A stretch of DNA of 64,000 nucleotides from Rhizobium leucaenae USDA 9039 (GTDB taxonomy: Bacteria > Pseudomonadota > Alphaproteobacteria > Rhizobiales > Rhizobiaceae). Both the position numbers and the translations under genes were made by a program. Positions 44,136-54,013 of the stretch are shown here, in pieces; position 1 is the stretch's first letter, and each line of letters begins with the position of its first letter. The DNA lies in NCBI RefSeq assembly GCF_000426285.1, contig NZ_AUFB01000009.1, positions 62,001 through 126,000 of the forward strand. Direction: 5' to 3'. The notes under the pieces are model-generated. The model saw only the letters and a program-made list of their open reading frames with translations, was not told where the DNA came from and did not search any database.

Positions 44136-44927
44136 CTATTTAAACGCTGCAATCTCAAATTCATCGACATCCTTCAACAACTCCACCAAACCCTTCACGG
44201 CATGGGCGATCAACAGCTCGCCCTTCTCCGCCGTCGCGGCTGCCGAATTGCCCGCCACACCCGCTGCGCTCAGATCCGACATTTTCCAGCCAAAAGCGTG
44301 CGGTCCATAGGCGCGCAGATGTTTGAAGCGTCTGATGAAATCGGATTGGCGCGAAGGAAAATCCGCAGCCTTGGTCATGTCGACTTTCTCGGGGTAGAGC
44401 GCCAGCATGACCGACGTTTCGATATCGCCGCCGTGGATATCGATAATCTTGTCCTCCGGCGCGATCAGCCCTTCCGGCACGCCGAAGCGTGTCCAACTGG
44501 TCGCGATGGCGAGCATATTGAAGCGGACACGCGCTTCCGTCGCGACGATGGTCATTAAGGGCGAGTTGCCGCCATGGGCGTTCAGCATGACAAATTTGCG
44601 GATCCCGAGACGGTGCATGTGGTCGGCAATGCCAAGCCATCGGTTGACAGCTTCGTCGAAGGCGAGTGTCTTGGTGCCGACGATATCCATATGCTCGATG
44701 GAGTAACCGATTGGCTCCGCGGGCAAAAAGGTGACGGGCAAATCGGCAGGCAGCGCCGTCTGCAGGCGAGCGACGATACCTGCCGCAATCAAGGTGTCGG
44801 TTTCGAAAGGCAGGTGGGGGCCGTGCTGTTCATGGGCGCCAAGCGGCAGGACGGCAATCCAGTTTGCCCGGTCCGTTGGCGCCAGCGTCCTATCATTGTC
44901 ATCGAAACGGGGCATAGGCTGTGCCAT
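44136..44927 (-). CDS. Creatininase-family amidohydrolase
   Basis: 263 residues. The metal-binding signatures are VLPLGAHEQHGPHLPFETDT (about 27-46), NAHGGNSPL (about 116-124), and the Glu in HGGDIETSVMLALYPEKVD (about 166-184). It is related to creatininase, mycofactocin MftE and 3-dehydro-formamide hydrolases, all metal-dependent cyclic-amide or peptide hydrolases. There is no signal peptide. It is divergent from a MarR gene, which might regulate it. The substrate is not deducible. Confidence 0.88.
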   Translation of the reverse strand: MAQPMPRFDDNDRTLAPTDRANWIAVLPLGAHEQHGPHLPFETDTLIAAGIVARLQTALPADLPVTFLPAEPIGYSIEHMDIVGTKTLAFDEAVNRWLGIADHMHRLGIRKFVMLNAHGGNSPLMTIVATEARVRFNMLAIATSWTRFGVPEGLIAPEDKIIDIHGGDIETSVMLALYPEKVDMTKAADFPSRQSDFIRRFKHLRAYGPHAFGWKMSDLSAAGVAGNSAAATAEKGELLIAHAVKGLVELLKDVDEFEIAAFK

Positions 44928-45013
44928 CTGCGGATGTGCCTCTTGTTTATGTCAATAAGCTGCGCAATGTCATACCGTGATGCTGCAGCGTCGGAAAGAT
45001 CAACGGAATCACG

Positions 45014-45526
45014 ATGGGTAAGAAGAACAAGGACGGAAAAAAAGGTAAGTCGGGTAAGAAGAAGGACCACGGCGACTACACGCTTGCCGATTTGTCGCTG
45101 GCGTTGACGCAGGCGGCACGCTCCATGCGCACGGTTCTGACCCGCAACCTGACGGCAAGCGGCCTTTACGCTGGCCAAGATGGCGTCATCCTCGCCCTGG
45201 CGGAAAGCGATGGCTTGCCGGCGGGGACGCTCGCGCAGAAGCTCGGCGTCAAGGCGCCGACCATGACCCGCACGATTGGGCGCATGGAAGCGCAGGGCTT
45301 CGTCGAGCGGCGACCCGATGCAGGGGATGCCCGGTTGACAAAAGTCTATCTGACCGAGGCCGGACGCAACAGCGTCACGGAGATCACAAGCTCGGCGGCG
45401 GCTTGCGACGAGCTCGCCACCCGCGGTTTTTCGGAGAAGGATATCCGTTCGCTCGTGCGCCTGTTGAAGGCGATCGACGGCAACCTTCAGGCCGGCGACC
45501 ATAGTGAAGATGATGGGGAATTCTGA
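45014..45526 (+). CDS. MarR-family transcriptional regulator
   Basis: 170 residues. An unusual Lys/Gly-rich N-terminal tail (GKKNKDGKKGKSGKKKDHGD, about residues 2-21) precedes the MarR winged helix domain (LSLALTQAARSMRTVLTRNL, LAQKLGVKAPTMTRTIGRME, then FVERRPDAGDARLTKVYLTE). The basic tail probably adds nonspecific DNA affinity. It is divergent from the creatininase-family gene, with 86 bases between the starts. Ligand and targets are unknown. Confidence 0.9.
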   Translation: MGKKNKDGKKGKSGKKKDHGDYTLADLSLALTQAARSMRTVLTRNLTASGLYAGQDGVILALAESDGLPAGTLAQKLGVKAPTMTRTIGRMEAQGFVERRPDAGDARLTKVYLTEAGRNSVTEITSSAAACDELATRGFSEKDIRSLVRLLKAIDGNLQAGDHSEDDGEF

Positions 45527-45645
45527 GAATCCTTGAGGATTCGAGTTGCGCGGCGCGATTTAAGCTTTTAATTAAAGTTTTTAAATTCGGGCATCGTCAG
45601 ATGCCGGGATCGCATATTTGCTGCGTTTCACGAGGGGAGGAGCGC

Positions 45646-46668
45646 GTGGCGCAAAAGATAAAGCTTTCGACCATTGCAGAAACGCTGGGTATTTCAACGG
45701 CGACTGTATCCCTTGCCTTACGCGACAGTCCGCTGGTGGCGGTGAACACGCGCGAGAAGATCAAGGACCAGGCGCGTACGCTCGGTTATATTTACAATCG
45801 CCGCGCGGCGAGCCTCAGGACATCGCGATCCGGGATTATCGGCGTTGTCGTTCATGATATCATGAACCCGTTCTATGGCGAGATCCTGAAGGCGATCGAA
45901 AGCGAGCTCGACCGCAGCCGCCATACCTTCATCCTCTCCAACCACTACGATTCCGTCGAGAAGCAACGAACCTTCGTCGAAACCCTGCTGCAGCTCGGCG
46001 GCGATGGCATCATCATGTCGCCGGCAATCGGCACGCCGCCGGAGGATTTCGATATGGCGGAAGAAAACGGCATGCCGGCCATTCTCGTCGCCCGTTCGAT
46101 GGAAGGGCTGGACCTGCCGACCTTTCGCGGCGACGACAGCTACGGCATTTCATTGGCGACCAATCACCTGATCAGCCTCGGTCACCGCACCATCGCGATG
46201 ATTGGCGGCACGGATCAGACCTCGACCGGCCGCGACCGCTATCAAGGCTACGTGAATGCTCTGCGCAAGGCTGGCATCGAGGTCGATCCCGACCTGCGCA
46301 TTCCCGGTGCTCGCTCCAAACAGGGCGGGTTCGAGGCCGCGGTTCATCTCCTGTCATTGCCGCAGAAGCCGACGGCCGCCGTCTGCTGGAACGATCTCGT
46401 GGCGATCGGCTTGATGAACGGCATTTCCCGCGCCGGCCTCGTGCCGGGCAAGGATATTTCGGTAACCGGCTATGACGATCTGGAGGAGGCGGCGATCGCG
46501 ACTCCGGCGCTGACGACGGTGTGGAACGGCCAGGCGGAGGTCGGAAGGCTTGCTGCGCGCGCTCTTTTGGATAGGCTGGCGGGCAGCCATGAGCCGGACG
46601 GTATTCATCTCATCAAGCCGGAAATGCGCATTCGTCAATCGACATCTCCCTACCAGGCGCGCCAATAG
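45646..46668 (+). CDS. LacI-family transcriptional regulator
   Basis: 340 residues from GTG 45646, five bases after GGGGAGG; the frame is open 15 codons further upstream. The helix-turn-helix is KLSTIAETLGISTATVSLAL (about 6-25). The sensor domain begins SGIIGVVVHDIMNPFYGEIL and ends VTGYDDLEEAAIATPALTTV. It lies 30 bases upstream of a 2-hydroxyacid dehydrogenase gene on the same strand and probably controls it. The AT-rich segment before it (45560-45590) may hold its operator. Confidence 0.9.
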   Translation: MAQKIKLSTIAETLGISTATVSLALRDSPLVAVNTREKIKDQARTLGYIYNRRAASLRTSRSGIIGVVVHDIMNPFYGEILKAIESELDRSRHTFILSNHYDSVEKQRTFVETLLQLGGDGIIMSPAIGTPPEDFDMAEENGMPAILVARSMEGLDLPTFRGDDSYGISLATNHLISLGHRTIAMIGGTDQTSTGRDRYQGYVNALRKAGIEVDPDLRIPGARSKQGGFEAAVHLLSLPQKPTAAVCWNDLVAIGLMNGISRAGLVPGKDISVTGYDDLEEAAIATPALTTVWNGQAEVGRLAARALLDRLAGSHEPDGIHLIKPEMRIRQSTSPYQARQ

Positions 46669-46698
46669 CGCCGAACCGTATCTTCAAGAGGAAAGATC

Positions 46699-47667
46699 AT
46701 GCCCGATAATCGAATCGCCATCCTCGTTCCGGGGAAGATACATCCGCGCGTTCTCGAAACCCTCAAAGGCCGCTTCGATATCGTCTCGGTCGAGCGCGGC
46801 GAAAGCCCGAAGGTCGATGCTGAAACGGCGACGCGTGTCCGCGGGGTGGCGGTGGCAGGCGGTTTTAACGCCATCTGGATGGACGCTTTCCCCAATATTG
46901 AGGTCATAGCCAATTTCGGCGTCGGCTATGACGGCATCGATGTCAGGCATGCAGCCTCGAAAGGCATCGTGGTCACGAACACGCCCGACGTGCTCAACGA
47001 TGAGGTGGCCGATACGGCGATTGCCTTGCTGCTGAACACGCTGCGGCAGTTTCCGAGCGCGGAAACCTGGCTGCGCGAGGGACGGTGGGCGGGCCAGGGA
47101 CCTTTCCCTCTTTCCCCATTCTCCATGAGGGGGCGGCGCGTCGGCATCTACGGTCTAGGCCGCATCGGCCTGGAGATTGCCAGACGGCTGGAGCCCTTCA
47201 AGGTGAAGATCGGCTATCACACGCGTTCGCCGCGCGACTCGTTACCTTACGACTACTATCCGACCCTGAAGGAGATGGCACAATCGGTGGATACGCTGAT
47301 CTCCATCGTGCCAAAGACGCCGGAAACGCACAAGGTCATCGACGCGGAGATCCTGTCTGCGCTGGGGCCGCAGGGCGTGTTCATCAATGTCGGCCGGGGC
47401 TGGTCGGTGGATGACGACGCGCTGATCGCAGCTCTTCGGAACGGCACGCTTGGTGCCGCCGGGCTCGATGTTTTCTACGATGAGCCGCACGTCCCCGCGG
47501 CCTATCTTTCTCTGCCGAATGTCTCGCTGCTGCCGCATGTTGCATCCGCCTCCGTGCCGACGCGCAACGCCATGGCAGATCTCGTGACGGAGAATATCAT
47601 CGCATGGTTCGCCAACGGCAACGTCCCGACGCCGGTGCCGGAAACCCCCGTGAAGGCAAAAGGCTGA
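46699..47667 (+). CDS. D-2-hydroxyacid dehydrogenase (glyoxylate/hydroxypyruvate reductase-like)
   Basis: 322 residues. The NAD(P) site is VGIYGLGRIGLEIARRLEPF (about 150-169). The catalytic Arg lies in INVGRGWSVDDDALIAAL, the Glu in the YDEPHVP region, and the catalytic His in SLLPHVASASVPTRNAM (about 281). It reversibly reduces 2-oxo acids such as glyoxylate or hydroxypyruvate in the cytoplasm. It forms a unit with the LacI gene upstream. A TakP-like 2-oxoacid binding protein is encoded 1 kb away. Confidence 0.9.
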   Translation: MPDNRIAILVPGKIHPRVLETLKGRFDIVSVERGESPKVDAETATRVRGVAVAGGFNAIWMDAFPNIEVIANFGVGYDGIDVRHAASKGIVVTNTPDVLNDEVADTAIALLLNTLRQFPSAETWLREGRWAGQGPFPLSPFSMRGRRVGIYGLGRIGLEIARRLEPFKVKIGYHTRSPRDSLPYDYYPTLKEMAQSVDTLISIVPKTPETHKVIDAEILSALGPQGVFINVGRGWSVDDDALIAALRNGTLGAAGLDVFYDEPHVPAAYLSLPNVSLLPHVASASVPTRNAMADLVTENIIAWFANGNVPTPVPETPVKAKG

Positions 47668-48456
47668 TCAAATGGCCTGCTGGTGGAGGGGGGCAGCTAA
47701 AGACTGCTCCTTGCTCGCCGCATAATCGCGTACCGCGTCGCCAAAGGCGGCGAACAGCTTGCGCGAAGGCGAATCCGTTTCCGCCCAATATTCCGGATGC
47801 CACTGCACGCCGACCGCGAAGGCCTTAGCGTCGATGACCGAGACGGCTTCGATCGTGCCGTCTTCGGCGATGGCTTCCACTTGCAGCCGCGGCGCCGTTT
47901 CGGCAATCGCCTGACGGTGCAGCGAGTTTACGCGCACTTCCCCAGGACCGATGACGCCGGCGATGCAGGAGCCTTCCTTGACGAACACGCTTTGGCGGAT
48001 CGAATACATCGTGTCGCGATCGACATTCGGCAGTTTGCGGTGGTCCCAGATGCCCGGTTGCTCCTGGATTTCGCTGGCGAGCGTGCCGCCCAATGCAACG
48101 TTCAATTCCTGAATGCCGCGGCAGATAGCGAGCATCGGGATGGCACGATCGATGGCGCGGCGAATGAGCGGCAGCGACGTCGCGTCACGGGCCGGATCGA
48201 AGGGACCGTCGCTCTCGTACGCTTCCTTGCCAAAGAGCGAGGGATGGACGTTGCTGGCAGATCCGGAGACAAGCAGGCCGTCGACGCGGTCGAGAATGGC
48301 GTCGATGTCGTTGCCGTCCTCTAGCGCCGGGACGATCAGTACCGTCACTTCCGCAGCTTTGACGGCTGCCCGGACATATTGCTGCTGCACCGCATGCCAG
48401 GCCACTCCATCGAATTCGCGGAAATCGGCAGGAATGGCGACGATCGGTCTGGGCAT
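47668..48456 (-). CDS. Gamma-glutamyl-GABA hydrolase / class I glutamine amidotransferase-like (PuuD family)
   Basis: 262 residues. The nucleophile Cys is in AIPMLAICRGIQELNVALGG (about residue 116). The catalytic His and Glu are in VGVQWHPEYWAE near the C-terminus. PuuD-type enzymes release GABA from gamma-glutamyl-GABA in putrescine degradation, which would fit the polyamine theme of the window. No puuA-like gene is adjacent. It is convergent with the dehydrogenase gene; their stops are directly adjacent. Confidence 0.9.
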   Translation of the reverse strand: MPRPIVAIPADFREFDGVAWHAVQQQYVRAAVKAAEVTVLIVPALEDGNDIDAILDRVDGLLVSGSASNVHPSLFGKEAYESDGPFDPARDATSLPLIRRAIDRAIPMLAICRGIQELNVALGGTLASEIQEQPGIWDHRKLPNVDRDTMYSIRQSVFVKEGSCIAGVIGPGEVRVNSLHRQAIAETAPRLQVEAIAEDGTIEAVSVIDAKAFAVGVQWHPEYWAETDSPSRKLFAAFGDAVRDYAASKEQSLAAPLHQQAI

Positions 48457-48674
48457 GAAAGGCTCCGGAGAAATGCGAAACTATCGGGATCGTTGAACCC
48501 CAAGCATGAATATGGTGTCAACGCCGAGGCCGGTCAAATCTACGCGAAGGGCAGTCCTTCGGCAACGCGGATCGGTTGCCGGCAGGCTTTGTTTCCGTTC
48601 GTCATGACGATGTACAGGAATCGCCATAATGCAGTGCAAAAGCAACCTTGAAAGACAAAGCATGGCGTGATTAG

Positions 48675-49847
<1,173 letters not shown>

Positions 49848-49915
49848 TCGGTCGCGCCTTACTTCACTACTTCTTGTTTTAGTAATTGATGATTGAAGAA
49901 ATATAGTCTGAGTAG

Positions 49916-49933
49916 AATCAGTTTTAACTGATT
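49916..49933. promoter_or_regulatory. Perfect palindrome in the AT-rich gap before the GGDEF-EAL gene
   Basis: AATCAGTT-TT-AACTGATT has perfect 8-bp arms. It lies about 140 bases upstream of the GGDEF-EAL start and 69 bases after the TRAP gene. No T-run follows, so an operator is more likely than a terminator. Confidence 0.45.
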
Positions 49934-50075
49934 GCACGAATACGATGCAAAATCTCACTCAAAATTAGTGTAAGTAACCGAGATAATTAGAAAATCCGTC
50001 CAGATACCTCCTATTTGGGCAATCAAATTTTAAAAAGTTTCAACTAGAGTGCCTGCCGCATCAGGGGAACTCTGA

Positions 50076-52379
50076 ATGAAGCCTCAAAGCCCGGACACCG
50101 TGCCGACAGATGTTTATCTGTCGTTCGTAAGTTCGCTTTTCGGAAACCGTAAAACGCTGTTTACGGGTGTGTTCGTTCACATCCTAACTTATGTCATCGT
50201 GTTTCTGAGCACGGGTGCCGGTATCTATCTCGGCCTTTGTCTCGCCTTTGCCGCCGTTTTCGCTTTCCGCATGCATTCCTTCTGGCAGTTCGACGCTGCC
50301 AACAAACACGCCTTTTCGCGTGCCGATATCGCTCATTGGGAAACGCGCTATGTGCTCGGTGCCGCAGGAACGGCGGGTATTCTCGGTATTGGCAGTGGCT
50401 ACGCGATCCTGATCGTCCAGGACCCCTTGGCAGAGTTCATCTGCATCGCTGTGACCATGGCATCGATGGTGTCGATCGTCGGACGCAATTACGGTTCGCA
50501 AAAGGCGATCGATCTGCAGACCATGGCCTGTTGCCTGCCGATTATCATCGCCTGTCTGATGTCGGAACAGCTTTACAAGTCCATCGTCTCCATCATGCTC
50601 GTGCCCTTCGGGTTGACGACGCGCTCGATGGCCAATGGCGTGCGTGAATTTCTCTATAAGAATGTCATCGCGTCGCGTGAGATATCGTTGATTGCCGACC
50701 GGTTCGACACGGCGCTCAATAATATGACGCATGGCCTGTTCATGCTGGATGCCGACAATCGCATCCTGGTCGTGAACCGCAAGGCCTGCGAGCTCTTGAA
50801 TCTCGCGCATCAGGAGCAGCTCCGGGATTGCGAGTTCGATGTCGTGCTGCGCTACGGCGCCCGCCATGCCTTTATCGACGGCTCGCTGCCCGGCCTGATC
50901 CAGCGGCAGATGGCGCAGCTCGTCAGCGGCTCGCTATCGCGCACCCTCATTCAGTTCAATGAGGATCTGTTCTTGGAATTTTCGGCAAGCCGCCGTGCCG
51001 ATGGCATTGTCATTCTGATTTTCGAAGATGTGACGCCACGCATTCGCGCCGAGCGCAAGATCCTGCACATGGTGCGCTTCGACCCGCTGACCGGTTTGCC
51101 CAACCGCGAATATTTCGTCGGTATAGTGAAAGAAAAGCTGGCCGCTCGCACCCGAGAGGGCCAGATCGGGCTTCTGGTTCTCGATGTGGATGACTTCAAG
51201 CACGTCAACGATACCAAGGGACATTTCATTGGCGATCGGCTGCTGGTCGCCATAGCCGCGCGGCTGAAGGAGAGGGCGGGAGACATGGCGCTCTCCGCTC
51301 GCCTCGTCGGGGATCAATTTGTATTGTTTTTCCCGAATGAGGACGGCGAACCGGATCTCGACAGCCGCATACGGGCGCTGCACGCCGCCATGGCGGGCAC
51401 CTACGATGTCGACCGCAATAGTTTCCGCGTTTCCTTCAGTGGCGGCTATGTGACCATGTCGAGCCGCGAGTTCCGTCCGGAGGAGTGGCAGATCAAGGCC
51501 GATTTGGCACTGTTCGAAACCAAGTCGCGCATGAAAGGCGGATGCTCCGCCTTCGAGCAAGAAATGGATGCCCGTTACGTCGAGCGGCAAAAACTGAAAG
51601 AGGATCTGCGCGAGGCAATCGAGGGCGGCAGGCTGCATGCCGTCTATCAACCAATGTTCACGCCGGATGGCAGTCGCATCGATTGCTGCGAAGCCCTGTC
51701 GCGGTGGGTGCATCCGGAAAAGGGCTCGATTCCGCCGAACGTCTTCGTGCAGATCGCCGAGGAAATGGGCATCGTGACCGGCATCACCCGCTTCATGCTC
51801 AATCAGGCGTGCCGCGACTGCGCCACCTGGCCGCAGCCGATGTCGGTTTCGGTCAACCTCTCGGCACAGGACCTGCGCAGCAACGAAATCGTCACCATGG
51901 TTATGGAAGCGCTCGATGTATCGGGACTGGAACCCTCGCGGCTGCATCTGGAAGTCACTGAAAGCTGCTTGATGGACGAACTCGCGACCGTGCGATCCAT
52001 TCTCACCGATTTGCGCGCCAAAGGCATCACCATCGCCATCGATGACTTCGGCACCGGCTTCTCCAGCCTCAGCTACCTCGATACGCTGCCTGTGGATATC
52101 GTCAAGATCGATCGCTCCTTCGTACGGGATATCACCACGGACAGTCGCCGTTTCAAGCTCCTGTGCGGCATTGCCGATCTTTCAAGGGCTCTCAGTCTGG
52201 AGATCGTTATCGAGGGCGTGGAGACTCCGGAGCAACTTTCTCTCATCGAACAGTATGATTTAGCCGACATCGTCCAAGGTTACGTGTTTTCAGTTCCCGT
52301 GCCGCGGGACAGCATCGCCGAGATGGTGGACAATCTCCGCCGCCACCAGCCGGCCATGCGGCAGGACAATGTGGCTTAG
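50076..52379 (+). CDS. Membrane GGDEF-EAL protein with degenerate GGDEF, probable c-di-GMP phosphodiesterase
   Basis: 767 residues. About four hydrophobic segments lie within residues 28-190 (VHILTYVIVFLSTGAGIYLG, then CLAFAAVFAF, GAAGTAGILGIGSGYAILIV and further ones). A PAS-like domain follows (about 215-330, NNMTHGLFMLDADNRILVVN). The GGDEF domain (about 335-500) has VGDQF at residue 410 instead of GGDEF, so cyclase activity is doubtful. The EAL domain (about 515-755) keeps EALSRW near 538, EVTES and DDFGTG. It likely degrades c-di-GMP. The FeeM-like gene follows downstream. Confidence 0.9.
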   Translation: MKPQSPDTVPTDVYLSFVSSLFGNRKTLFTGVFVHILTYVIVFLSTGAGIYLGLCLAFAAVFAFRMHSFWQFDAANKHAFSRADIAHWETRYVLGAAGTAGILGIGSGYAILIVQDPLAEFICIAVTMASMVSIVGRNYGSQKAIDLQTMACCLPIIIACLMSEQLYKSIVSIMLVPFGLTTRSMANGVREFLYKNVIASREISLIADRFDTALNNMTHGLFMLDADNRILVVNRKACELLNLAHQEQLRDCEFDVVLRYGARHAFIDGSLPGLIQRQMAQLVSGSLSRTLIQFNEDLFLEFSASRRADGIVILIFEDVTPRIRAERKILHMVRFDPLTGLPNREYFVGIVKEKLAARTREGQIGLLVLDVDDFKHVNDTKGHFIGDRLLVAIAARLKERAGDMALSARLVGDQFVLFFPNEDGEPDLDSRIRALHAAMAGTYDVDRNSFRVSFSGGYVTMSSREFRPEEWQIKADLALFETKSRMKGGCSAFEQEMDARYVERQKLKEDLREAIEGGRLHAVYQPMFTPDGSRIDCCEALSRWVHPEKGSIPPNVFVQIAEEMGIVTGITRFMLNQACRDCATWPQPMSVSVNLSAQDLRSNEIVTMVMEALDVSGLEPSRLHLEVTESCLMDELATVRSILTDLRAKGITIAIDDFGTGFSSLSYLDTLPVDIVKIDRSFVRDITTDSRRFKLLCGIADLSRALSLEIVIEGVETPEQLSLIEQYDLADIVQGYVFSVPVPRDSIAEMVDNLRRHQPAMRQDNVA

Positions 52380-52727
52380 ACCTCGTCAGGGGGCGGCCGC
52401 GAACGCTCTTCGCGCTAGCTTCAATCTTTCTACCAAACTTAAGCTCTTAGCATAAATCCCCTGCAGTTTTGACGGCGGGTAGATGTTCTGTCGCCGATAC
52501 TTCCTTGCTTCACGTTACGTCAGGTTTATTGCCGCGTCGTGGGTGGAACGGCTAGTCTAGTCCAATAATTAATAAATAAGAACTTGTGAATATTCGAATC
52601 TATACCGGTATCGGTAGACAAAAAATTAACCTTAACGAACAAATAATTAATAAAAATTAAATCCAATATTGATCAATTTTTCAGTTAATACCAATAATGG
52701 TCTGTTAACATTATTGGATAACGGACC
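52380..52727. other. AT-rich intergenic gap before the FeeM-like gene
   Basis: These 348 bases are much richer in A and T than their surroundings (for example 52560-52690). They hold no recognisable gene. Two palindromes stand out: ATACCGGTAT at 52602-52611 and the long dyad at 52691-52717. The stretch probably contains the promoter and regulatory sites of the downstream gene. Confidence 0.6.
52691..52717. promoter_or_regulatory. Dyad directly before the FeeM-like start codon
   Basis: CCAATAATG (52691-52699) and CATTATTGG (52709-52717) are perfect 9-bp arms with nine bases between them, ending ten bases before ATG 52728. It could be an operator. In the mRNA it would be a hairpin beside a weak ribosome binding site, giving translational control. 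Confidence 0.55.
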
Positions 52728-53483
52728 ATGTCTTATATGAGTACTTTGCAAAATAGCTTTGCCGGCAAGCTAATGGAGGTGCTTGATCACGTTGAATACC
52801 GCCGGATCGAAAGCAGCGAGGACATGGAGGATGTCGCGCGCCTGCGTTACAAGGCCTATAAAGCGCGTGCGGTTTTGCCGGTTGCTGCCAAGAGCATGAT
52901 CGATGACATCGACTTCGACGAGCAGGCCTACGTTTTCGGCGTCTATTATTACGAAGAACTGGTGAGTACGGTGCGAATACACCATGTCACGCCGGATCAT
53001 CGCGTTTGCCAGTCAACCGGCATTTTTCCCGATGAAATCCATGCTTTCCTCGATGCCGGCATGACATTGATCGATCCGGCGCGCTTCGCCATTGATCCCG
53101 ATTTCGAGCTTGAAATGCCGGCTTTGCCTTATTTGACGCTCAGACCTGCAATCGTCGGTGCGATCTATTTCGACACAGACCGCGTCATGCAGCACATTCG
53201 CCCGGCGCATGCGGCCTTCTACAAACGTGTATTTTACGCCGATACGATCGTTCCGCCGCGCATGACGGAGACCTATGGTTTCGAACTGACGTTGCTTGCT
53301 TCGCGGTCGAAGGAAATTCGCGGCAAGCTGATGCAACGATATCCCTTTTTCAATTCGGAACCTTATGAGCGGCGGATGATGTTCTCCCGCGGTGCCGACG
53401 GCGGCACGCACCCGCTGACGATCTTGCCAACGGCGCGCTTGGCCGCGGGCGGCCGCGCCGCCAGCCTGCAGCAATTCGGCTGA
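52728..53483 (+). CDS. FeeM/LuxI-like N-acyltransferase (N-acyl amino acid synthase domain)
   Basis: 251 residues. The pattern of the FeeM/autoinducer-synthase fold is visible: YRRIESSEDMEDVARLRYKA with a conserved Arg (about 23-42), then DIDFDEQAYVFGVYYYEELV, STVRIHHVTPD (about 83-93) and LIDPARFAIDPDFE (about 117-130). Such enzymes transfer an acyl chain from acyl-ACP to an amino acid or similar amine, producing membrane lipids or signals. No luxR gene is adjacent. No SD is obvious before the ATG. The product is unknown. Confidence 0.75.
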   Translation: MSYMSTLQNSFAGKLMEVLDHVEYRRIESSEDMEDVARLRYKAYKARAVLPVAAKSMIDDIDFDEQAYVFGVYYYEELVSTVRIHHVTPDHRVCQSTGIFPDEIHAFLDAGMTLIDPARFAIDPDFELEMPALPYLTLRPAIVGAIYFDTDRVMQHIRPAHAAFYKRVFYADTIVPPRMTETYGFELTLLASRSKEIRGKLMQRYPFFNSEPYERRMMFSRGADGGTHPLTILPTARLAAGGRAASLQQFG

Positions 53484-53663
53484 GCCTTATCGAGCCTCTG
53501 CGGCGTTCTCGTGCATTGCATTTTTCGTCGCTTTGTGTAACGCCTCGATTGAGGAAATTTGGCTGCGGTGTTTCTTCGAGATTCACCGCGGCTTTCGAGG
53601 CTGAACTCCAGGCGACAGGCGATTGCAAAGCCGGTCGGGGAGTGCATTGAGGGGAGATTTTGA

Positions 53664-53888
53664 ATGGCCGAACATCAAACCGGACCGGTCGAAACCGGTG
53701 CTCCAATGGATTATAGGGAGCATGACAAGACCTATCACGGGTTTCTTTTCGTCGCCAGGGTCGGATCTGCGATCATCGCCGCGCTTCTGATAGCGATGGC
53801 AGCCGGTTTCTTCGGTCATGCCGGGTTCCTCGGCGGTCTGCTTATTTTCATCATTCTTTCAGTCGTCGGCACCATACTCGTGCGCTGA
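53664..53888 (+). CDS. aa3-type cytochrome c oxidase subunit IV
   Basis: 74 residues. The bacterial aa3 subunit IV pattern is clear: a polar N-terminus ending MDYREHDKTYHGFLFVARVG, then one or two hydrophobic stretches (SAIIAALLIAMAAGFFGHAG and LGGLLIFIILSVVGTILVR). It is a small accessory subunit of the haem-copper oxidase in the inner membrane. Placement upstream of the transhydrogenase genes is common in alphaproteobacteria. The main oxidase genes are not in the window. Confidence 0.88.
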   Translation: MAEHQTGPVETGAPMDYREHDKTYHGFLFVARVGSAIIAALLIAMAAGFFGHAGFLGGLLIFIILSVVGTILVR

Positions 53889-54013
53889 TTTTCCCGCGCG
53901 CTGATCGATGCAGGGCCGTTCGGCCCGCGCCTTCCCCGGAATCCCAGCCTGATTCTGCAGGCTTTTGCGCTGCTGTATCCAGTGGCGCTGTCGTTTGACG
54001 CGAGGTGGTATCG

